Shown here piece after piece: positions 7,457 through 10,092 of a stretch of 10,092 nt of DNA (its first letter is position 1; each line of letters opens with the position of its first letter). The DNA is from Candidatus Rifleibacteriota bacterium. Lineage in GTDB: Bacteria > Riflebacteria > Ozemobacteria > Ozemobacterales > Ozemobacteraceae. The notes under the pieces are model-generated. The model ran no database searches. It had not been told where the DNA came from and saw only the letters and a list, made by a program, of their open reading frames with translations. The stretch lies in NCBI GenBank assembly GCA_022704885.1, contig JAKJFO010000149.1:1-10092 (forward strand). The letters are read 5' to 3'. The position numbers were made by a program, and so were the translations under genes.

Positions 7457-7841
7457 GCCGCGCCGGCCGCCTGCCAGAGCCGGCGTTTCGCTGCTGATTC
7501 TGACCGTTTCGGTGCTGCTGCTGGCTGTCAGCCTGTCGGTGGCGATTCCGCGGGCCGATCTCGAAGTGCGCCGTGGCAAAGAAGATCAGCTTCGCTTCAT
7601 TCTCGGTGAATTCAGACGTGCCGTCGGCAAATTCGAGCGCTGCCACAATCGTCTGCCGTCAGGCCCTGAAGAGCTGCTGCGCGACAGTCTTGGCAACCGC
7701 TTTTTGCGCAAGCCTTATGCTGACCCGTTTACCGGCTGTTTCGACTGGGTTTTTGCCAGAGACGACCAGGGGCGCCTGTTTGTTCATTCAGCCAGCGAAG
7801 AGCTCAGTATCAGCGGCGCCAGATACAGCGATTTCCGCTGA
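7443..7841 (+). CDS. Second small pseudopilin, GspK-like N-terminus without Glu+5
   Basis: 132 residues. After a 14-residue basic leader ending ARAG, the sequence VSLLILTVSVLLLAVSLSV (15-33) is a typical pilin transmembrane helix. Prepilin peptidase would cut after Gly14. Position +5 is Ile19, not Glu. In type II secretion, the minor tip pseudopilin GspK is the one that lacks Glu+5, so the N-terminus is GspK-like. The protein is much shorter than GspK (about 300 residues) and its C-terminal part looks like the preceding gene: 'RLPSGPEELL', 'PYADPFTG', 'DWVFARDDQGRLFVHSASEE', 'ISGARYSDFR'. Cys67 and Cys99 could form a disulfide. It begins inside the preceding gene (overlap of 14 bp) and has only a weak ribosome site, suggesting translational coupling. 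It is the last gene of the cluster; its stop lies 15 bp before the duplicated target of the MITE-like element. Confidence 0.8.
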   Translation: MPIFEPRRPPARAGVSLLILTVSVLLLAVSLSVAIPRADLEVRRGKEDQLRFILGEFRRAVGKFERCHNRLPSGPEELLRDSLGNRFLRKPYADPFTGCFDWVFARDDQGRLFVHSASEELSISGARYSDFR

Positions 7842-7855
7842 CTGTTGTCGACTGG

Positions 7856-7866
7856 TTCAGTGTCCG
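7856..7866. repeat. Left copy of 11-bp target duplication (TTCAGTGTCCG)
   Basis: TTCAGTGTCCG occurs here and again at 8037-8047, each copy directly abutting an end of the 170-bp inverted-repeat element. An exact direct repeat in this position is the mark of a transposition event. Confidence 0.8.
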
Positions 7867-7917
7867 GAATGGCACTAAGTTAACGACAGGTCTAAACTCA
7901 GATGTTTTACTCGTGCT

Positions 7918-7959
7918 CAGCGAAGCGGTGCTCGTAATCAGCAAAGCGGTAATCGTAAA
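7918..7959. repeat. Two imperfect 21-bp tandem units inside the MITE-like element
   Basis: Units 7918-7938 and 7939-7959 share 17 of 21 bases, beginning CAGCGAAGCGGT and CAGCAAAGCGGT and ending TCGTAAT and TCGTAAA. Confidence 0.55.
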
Positions 7960-7993
7960 CGAAAAATCGACAGCGCAAATCGATTACGATTAC
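7949..7993. repeat. Hairpin within the MITE-like element
   Basis: GTAATCGTAA (7949-7958) pairs perfectly with TTACGATTAC (7984-7993) around a 25-base loop. A second CGTAATC (7933-7939) can pair with GATTACG (7988-7994), allowing an alternative fold. It may serve as a transcription stop between the convergent genes, although no long T-run follows. Confidence 0.5.
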
Positions 7994-8036
7994 GCGCACG
8001 GTTCACAAAATTCAGCTTCTTATCTTAGTGCCATTC

Positions 8037-8047
8037 TTCAGTGTCCG
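8037..8047. repeat. Right copy of 11-bp target duplication
   Basis: Exact copy of the sequence at 7856-7866, abutting the right end of the element. It contains the TGA stop (complement TCA at 8038-8040) of the minus-strand gene. Confidence 0.8.
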
Positions 8048-8883
8048 TTTAAACTGTCGACCGACGGTGCCACGTTCATCAGATCGCTGGCGTCTGTACT
8101 GGTTGAGGTTGTTGTCGCAGCCTCTGCCGATGTTGCGGCCGTTGCTTTGACCTCAGGCGACTCGGTCGGAGCTTCCTGATTGTCGGGGTTTTTCTTCATC
8201 AGCGCTTTGCCGATTTTTTCCCATTGCTTCTGGATGGCGTCGAAGGCCGAGGCGACGGCGGGAATCTTGCGCAGCAGCGACACGGCAGTGCTGCCAACCA
8301 CGCCGCCGACAATTCCACCAATCAGCATGCCGACAACCGGAATCGGGATGAGCGCCTGACCGACCATCGAACCGACGACGCTGCCGGCAGTCTGGCCCGT
8401 AAAAGAGGGCAGGTCGATGCTGACCAGCGCCTTGCCGAGAATCTGTTTTTTCGTCAGTTCTTCGCCTGATTTCATGGCTTCGGCAGCTTCGTAACCGACT
8501 GCACCGCCGAACGCCTGAAAAGCCGAGCCGACGGTCGAGCCGATGATCATGCCGAAAGGCGGGCAGATTCCGGCTGAGGCGAGCTGCAGGCCCATCGAGA
8601 CGACTTCGGAACCGCCACCGAGACCGGCCTGTACCATGAATGGCTTACTGGTAAGTTCTTCACCGACTTTGCTCAGATCGACCGATCGACCAGCTTTGAG
8701 GTCATCGTATATCTGCTGTACCAGTATTTTACCGGCATAGGTCTTGTAGTCGTAATTGAGCATGGTTTCGAACGCACTGGCTTCTTCTTTTGGCGCGGCA
8801 GTCTGCGCCCAGATCGGCAATGGCCCGACAATCAGCTGAAGAATGAGAATCCAGATCAGACCGCGAAGCAGATTTCTATTCAT
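8038..8883 (-). CDS. Exported glycine-zipper protein of unknown function
   Basis: 281 residues from the ATG at 8883. A signal peptide (residues 1-26, hydrophobic LIWILILQLIVG, likely cut after PIWA) exports it to the periplasm or envelope. The middle has two stretches rich in small residues with GxxxG spacing: GMIIGSTVGSAFQAFGGAVG (111-130) and about 167-202, including GMLIGGIVGGVVGSTA (185-200). These are glycine-zipper segments of the kind that pack in membranes or oligomerise. The C-terminus (about 235-265) is a low-complexity Ala/Thr/Ser/Glu tail. GGAG lies 9 bases before this ATG, so it is preferred over the ATG at 8910, which would add nine hydrophilic residues before the signal peptide. 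I do not recognise a specific family. It is convergent to the pseudopilin operon, with no evident functional link. Confidence 0.85.
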   Translation of the reverse strand: MNRNLLRGLIWILILQLIVGPLPIWAQTAAPKEEASAFETMLNYDYKTYAGKILVQQIYDDLKAGRSVDLSKVGEELTSKPFMVQAGLGGGSEVVSMGLQLASAGICPPFGMIIGSTVGSAFQAFGGAVGYEAAEAMKSGEELTKKQILGKALVSIDLPSFTGQTAGSVVGSMVGQALIPIPVVGMLIGGIVGGVVGSTAVSLLRKIPAVASAFDAIQKQWEKIGKALMKKNPDNQEAPTESPEVKATAATSAEAATTTSTSTDASDLMNVAPSVDSLNGH

Positions 8884-9058
8884 AATTAGTGTCTCCAGGT
8901 CAGCATGCATACTTTACGCGAATTGTTTACCACTATAATTTTACCAGAAAACCGTCTCTTGTTACAGTCATTGCGATTTGTCTCTGCAGACCCAGGCAGG
9001 CGAAGTCCCGAAGCAATCACATCGTTTCTGAGATCTGCAGATACTCATCTGGACAGGA

Positions 9059-9074
9059 GTTAAGAAATCTTAAC
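9059..9074. promoter_or_regulatory. 16-bp palindrome, candidate operator
   Basis: GTTAAGA (9059-9065), AA, TCTTAAC (9068-9074): a perfect 7-bp inverted repeat with a 2-base centre. It lies about 33 bp upstream of the extended -10 of the following gene, around -45 to -60 from the expected transcription start, a usual place for a dimeric activator or repressor. Confidence 0.45.
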
Positions 9075-9103
9075 GTTTTGCTACTTTCGCTGTTTGTCTG
9101 GCA

Positions 9104-9112
9104 TGATATATT
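9104..9112 (+). promoter_or_regulatory. Extended -10 promoter of the zinc-ribbon gene
   Basis: TGATATATT gives the TGn extension (9104-9106) and a -10 hexamer TATATT (9107-9112, 5 of 6 matches). No good -35 is found at 17 bp, which extended -10 promoters can do without. Transcription would start near 9119, leaving a leader of about 30 bases containing the ribosome site. Confidence 0.45.
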
Positions 9113-9148
9113 TATTATCAGAGATCTGTCAGGCAAGGAGGCGCAAAC

Positions 9149-10092
9149 ATGAAAAAGCTGTTGCCATTGATGGTGCTGCTGCTTTTGTGCGTGGCAGCGC
9201 CGGCTTTTGCGATGTTCTGTAATAGGTGTGGCAAAGAAATCGCAGACAGCTCGAACTTCTGCAACTGGTGCGGAAGCGCGGTGAACGCAACCGTTGAGCC
9301 TTCAGGCGATGCCGTGACGATGACAGACAGAGACTGTACTCTGGCTGATTACCATTACGTCAATCAATATGAGCAGGTTGTCAACGGCGGCAGTTACGAG
9401 ACTGCCAGTCGTGAAGCCCGAAACTTCAAACTGCAGCATGACCGCCGTATCGTCGAAGCCGCCAGTCAGTATGCCGGTTACAGCCTCTATGGCCGCAAAA
9501 TGCACGATCTGCACGTCAAAAAATTCAACGCGCTTGAGAATTATCTCGATGCCTGGCGCGACCAGGAGCGCAGTCTGAATCGTGGATCTGCCCGCGCCGC
9601 CATGGCTCGCGCACAATACGTTCTTTCCGGTATCAACGAGGCGATCGAGGCCCTGCTGACTGGTGCCGGCAGTTTTGCTTCGGTAGCGAAGGCCGAAGAG
9701 ATAGAAAACCGGGTACAGAAGAATTCCATCACTCATCACGTGACTTCAAAATTTCTGGTGGTCGACAATTACCGTCTGAAGACGAATGAGCCCCTCTGGG
9801 TAATTGAGGTGGCCGCCGGGCATGCCATGGTTCTGCACATGGGCACTGGTGGTTCATCATCACCAATTTCCGGCTGGGTATCGATTTCTGATCTCGAAAA
9901 GCGCTCGACCTGGCGCTATGACTCCACTCTCTATCCGCAGTCGCCGGGCACCCTTGTCTATAAAAAACTGCCCTCACCACCGGTCAGAGTGGTTATCGTC
10001 GATGATTCCTATTATCGCTGGCGGTTCAGCATGTTTTCCGGTTGGCCTCATTATCGCTCGCGCAGGCATTATCGCCCGTCACGCCCCCGCCC
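9149..10092 (+). CDS. Exported zinc-ribbon protein (runs off right edge)
   Basis: At least 314 residues with no stop before the window end. The start is clear: AAGGAGG (9135-9141) lies 7 bases before the ATG. The signal peptide MKKLLPLMVLLLLCVAAPAFA (1-21) ends in a good AFA cleavage site. The mature protein begins at once with MFCNRCGKEI...NFCNWCG: Cys24/Cys27 and Cys38/Cys41, a zinc_ribbon_2-type knuckle. Residues about 80-195 are helical and charged. Residues about 198-255, ending GWVSISDLEK, have the look of a small beta-rich (possibly SH3-like) domain, a weak impression only. The visible C-terminal part is rich in Tyr, Arg, Trp and Pro (about 285-314). Such zinc ribbons are usually cytoplasmic or at the inner face of a membrane protein, so finding one just after a cleavable signal is odd; the hydrophobic segment might instead stay as an anchor. 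Function unknown. Confidence 0.85.
   Translation, partial: MKKLLPLMVLLLLCVAAPAFAMFCNRCGKEIADSSNFCNWCGSAVNATVEPSGDAVTMTDRDCTLADYHYVNQYEQVVNGGSYETASREARNFKLQHDRRIVEAASQYAGYSLYGRKMHDLHVKKFNALENYLDAWRDQERSLNRGSARAAMARAQYVLSGINEAIEALLTGAGSFASVAKAEEIENRVQKNSITHHVTSKFLVVDNYRLKTNEPLWVIEVAAGHAMVLHMGTGGSSSPISGWVSISDLEKRSTWRYDSTLYPQSPGTLVYKKLPSPPVRVVIVDDSYYRWRFSMFSGWPHYRSRRHYRPSRPR

Larger units (their letters stand above)
7867..8036. mobile_element. 170-bp MITE-like element with 13-bp terminal inverted repeats
   Basis: The left end GAATGGCACTAAG (7867-7879) is the exact reverse complement of the right end CTTAGTGCCATTC (8024-8036). Three more bases match after one mismatch. The element is flanked by perfect 11-bp direct repeats. 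It has no room for a transposase, so it is a non-autonomous element that would be moved in trans. Duplications of 9-13 bp are typical of the IS4 family, but the family assignment is inference. Inside are two 21-bp imperfect tandem units and a long hairpin. The interior is richer in AT than the neighbouring genes. It separates two convergent genes and, by removing one target copy, the pre-insertion gap between their stop codons would have been about 15 bp. The stop of the minus-strand gene lies in the duplicated target, so its reading frame was not harmed. Confidence 0.82.
8884..9148. other. Divergent intergenic region with palindromes and repeats
   Basis: 265 bp between two divergent genes for exported proteins. 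Besides the plus-strand promoter and the 16-bp palindrome annotated separately, it holds a direct repeat TTTACCA at 8926-8932 and 8940-8946 (14 bp apart, read as TGGTAAA on the minus strand, 43-63 bp before the minus gene's ATG) and a 10-bp palindrome ATCTGCAGAT near 9033-9042. The minus-strand -10 candidate TATAGT between the TGGTAAA copies has no good -35 partner. No RNA gene or riboswitch was recognised. Confidence 0.55.

Noticed and set aside
6227..7579. 450-codon open frame on the minus strand
   Set aside because: Antisense to PilT paralog 4 and both pseudopilins, all of which have clear family motifs. The translation has no recognisable domain and is a codon-bias shadow.
7913..8179. 88-codon plus-strand open frame starting in the MITE-like element
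   Set aside because: It begins in the mobile element and runs antisense into the glycine-zipper gene; no ribosome site.
8884..8910. Upstream ATG (8910) for the glycine-zipper protein
   Set aside because: It would put nine hydrophilic residues before a good signal peptide, while GGAG is correctly spaced for the ATG at 8883.
8960..9050. Possible riboswitch in the divergent intergenic region
   Set aside because: Several short GC-rich pairs such as GTCT/AGAC around CTGC are present, but no conserved core of a known riboswitch class could be recognised.
8889..9152. 87-codon plus-strand frame filling the divergent intergenic region
   Set aside because: GTG start without ribosome site, covers the promoter and palindrome, and its composition is unlike the neighbouring proteins.
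9302..9739. 145-codon minus-strand open frame
   Set aside because: Antisense to the zinc-ribbon gene, which has a strong ribosome site and signal peptide.
1..10092. CRISPR arrays, tRNA or rRNA genes, toxin-antitoxin pairs, phage genes
   Set aside because: Looked for and not seen. The only repeats are the short ones listed, and coding sequence fills most of the window.

Overview
The window reads as part of a chromosome from a Gram-negative-type (diderm) bacterium of moderately high GC content. The evidence is type IV pilus and type II secretion parts (PilT-family ATPases, pseudopilins with prepilin leaders), Sec signal peptides on two further proteins, Shine-Dalgarno sites and sigma70-like promoters. 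The mix of many PilT paralogs, HEAT/TPR proteins and small GspG-like pseudopilins suggests a poorly cultured lineage such as Candidatus Riflebacteria or a deltaproteobacterial relative. That placement is a guess from gene style, not a demonstrated assignment.

Layout. Positions 1-499 (minus strand) hold the N-terminal part of a HEAT-repeat protein running off the left edge. It is divergent from a tightly packed plus-strand cluster (615-7841): pilT paralog 1, pilT paralog 2, a HEAT+TPR scaffold-like protein, PilT-like paralog 3, PilT-like paralog 4, and two small pseudopilins. Gaps are 14 bp or less, or genes overlap, except for a 74-bp gap after the HEAT/TPR gene, where a compact hairpin with a T-run overlaps the stop codon. 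A convincing promoter (TTGTTA, 17 bp, TATAAT) sits so close to the first ATG that the first mRNA is probably leaderless.

The central observation is that the four PilT paralogs are not equivalent. Paralogs 1 and 2 keep Walker A, Asp box, Walker B glutamate and His box. Paralog 3 keeps the Walker A Lys but has lost the Walker B glutamate and the His-box histidine. Paralog 4 has lost the Walker A lysine (Ile instead), has Asp for the Walker B Glu and Gln for the His-box His. Two active motors plus two probable pseudo-ATPases, a HEAT/TPR adaptor and two atypical pseudopilins (one with Ala before the cleavage site, one without Glu at +5) suggest a specialised, possibly hetero-oligomeric pilus or pseudopilus motor module that I do not recognise as a described system. 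No PilB, PilC, PilD or secretin gene is in the window, so it would need core parts encoded elsewhere.

Downstream, positions 7867-8036 are a 170-bp MITE-like element with 13-bp perfect terminal inverted repeats and an 11-bp target duplication, inserted exactly at the shared 3' boundary of the pseudopilin operon and a convergent minus-strand gene (8038-8883) for an exported glycine-zipper protein. A 265-bp divergent intergenic region with palindromes and an extended -10 promoter leads to the last gene (9149 to the right edge), an exported protein whose mature N-terminus is a four-cysteine zinc ribbon.
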